From Romanomermis culicivorax (Eukaryota; Nematoda; Enoplea; Mermithida; Mermithidae): a DNA stretch of 64,000 nt. Below, in pieces: positions 63,790 to 64,000 of the stretch. Each line of letters starts with the position of its first letter. Positions within the stretch are counted from its first letter, which is position 1. The notes under the pieces were generated by a model. It searched no databases. It was given only the letters and a program-made list of their open reading frames with translations, and was not told where the DNA came from. Made by a program: the position numbers and the translations under genes. The stretch covers positions 310,001 through 374,000 of the forward strand of contig CAWUHX010000026.1 in assembly GCA_963922205.1 (NCBI GenBank), in the 5' to 3' direction.

Positions 63790-64000
63790 AGAAGATGCAA
63801 GGTGTCTTCCCTATAGCTCTTTCCTTACTTCCGCGTTGTCGAGACCTAATAGTCGCATTCATGAGTTTGGTTTGTTGAGGCAACCTTTTCCCGCTACTCG
63901 GGGCTTCAGTAAAAGTTAGGCTCGGTCTGGGACTTGAACCCAGACCTTGCGGCTACCGTCCGCACGCTCTAACCAACTGAGCTACCCGAGCAGCGGGAAA
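63790..64000 (-). repeat. Probable tRNA-derived SINE (head and body)
   Basis: The minus strand has a tRNA-like head at 63920-63991 followed by a body (63790-63919) without coding sense. The sequence just 5' of the head, TTTCCCGCTGCTCGGG, is nearly the inverse of CCCCGAGTAGCGGGAAAA in the body, so the head sits within an extended stem. The window ends here and the 5' side cannot be followed. Confidence 0.5.
63920..63991 (-). tRNA. tRNA-like sequence (72 nt), probably SINE head or pseudogene
   Basis: It folds into a cloverleaf: acceptor GCTCGGG/ACCGAGC with one mismatch, D-stem GCTC/GAGC, perfect anticodon stem TGCGG/CCGCA, loop ACGGTAG, and T-arm CTGGG-TTCAAGT-CCCAG. The A box (TAGCTCAGTTGGTTAGAGC) and B box (GGGTTCAAGTCCC) are intact. 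The loop would give anticodon GGT, but position 33 is C instead of the near-universal T, and GGT is not a usual animal threonine anticodon. A functional tRNA gene is therefore less likely than a SINE head. Confidence 0.45.

Overview
The window looks like nuclear DNA of an invertebrate animal, possibly an arthropod; the species cannot be told from the sequence. The evidence is AT-rich DNA, long introns with GT/AG borders, a Polinton/Maverick, Ty3/gypsy and envelope-bearing LTR elements, many hAT-type DNA transposons and a probable tRNA-derived SINE. Most of the 64 kb is mobile DNA, stacked element inside element. The one convincing host gene lies on the + strand from about 51.4 kb.

Layout. 1-1.8 kb: unclassified DNA with a dispersed repeat and a duplicated TATA-bearing block. 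1.8-14.0 kb: a decayed Polinton with a PC4-like gene (+) facing a minus-strand series of major capsid, pX/pVI-like, penton, adenain-like protease, chromodomain integrase, two small virion-type proteins, two related signal- or membrane-anchored proteins, packaging ATPase and protein-primed DNA polymerase B. An old solo LTR (9242-9854) sits inside it. 14.4-35.0 kb: a non-autonomous env-bearing LTR element (14378-34950, + strand, 4-bp target duplication GTTG). A very young, whole-looking Ty3/gypsy element lies inside it (15426-30085, minus strand, duplication GGGC). The gypsy element carries two extra long ORFs after pol, one with a complete DEDDy (RNase D/Werner-type) 3'-5' exonuclease motif set. 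The outer element has gag, an envelope-like glycoprotein and a retropepsin-like domain in one ORF, and no pol.

35.5-49.3 kb: a graveyard of DNA transposons. At least six hAT-like insertions have exact or near-exact 7-8 bp target duplications, a pogo-like element carries another hAT inside it, and there is a 715-bp foldback element and a G-rich composite repeat. 49.3-49.7 kb: the 3' end of a LINE. 51.37-63.34 kb: a phase-consistent 8-exon host gene (about 696 codons) predicted to encode two RRM-like domains, a linker, a strongly hydrophobic segment and a basic tail. Its introns hold a hAT element with a perfect duplication (55362-56237), another (56344-57293) and a GGGGCGAATTG-repeat element. 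63.8-64.0 kb: a tRNA-like sequence with a conserved-looking body, probably a SINE.

The main leads are the exonuclease-carrying gypsy element, the gag-env-protease ORF of its host element, the paired secreted/membrane proteins of the Polinton, and the repeated design of the hAT families, each with its own iterated motif next to its ends.
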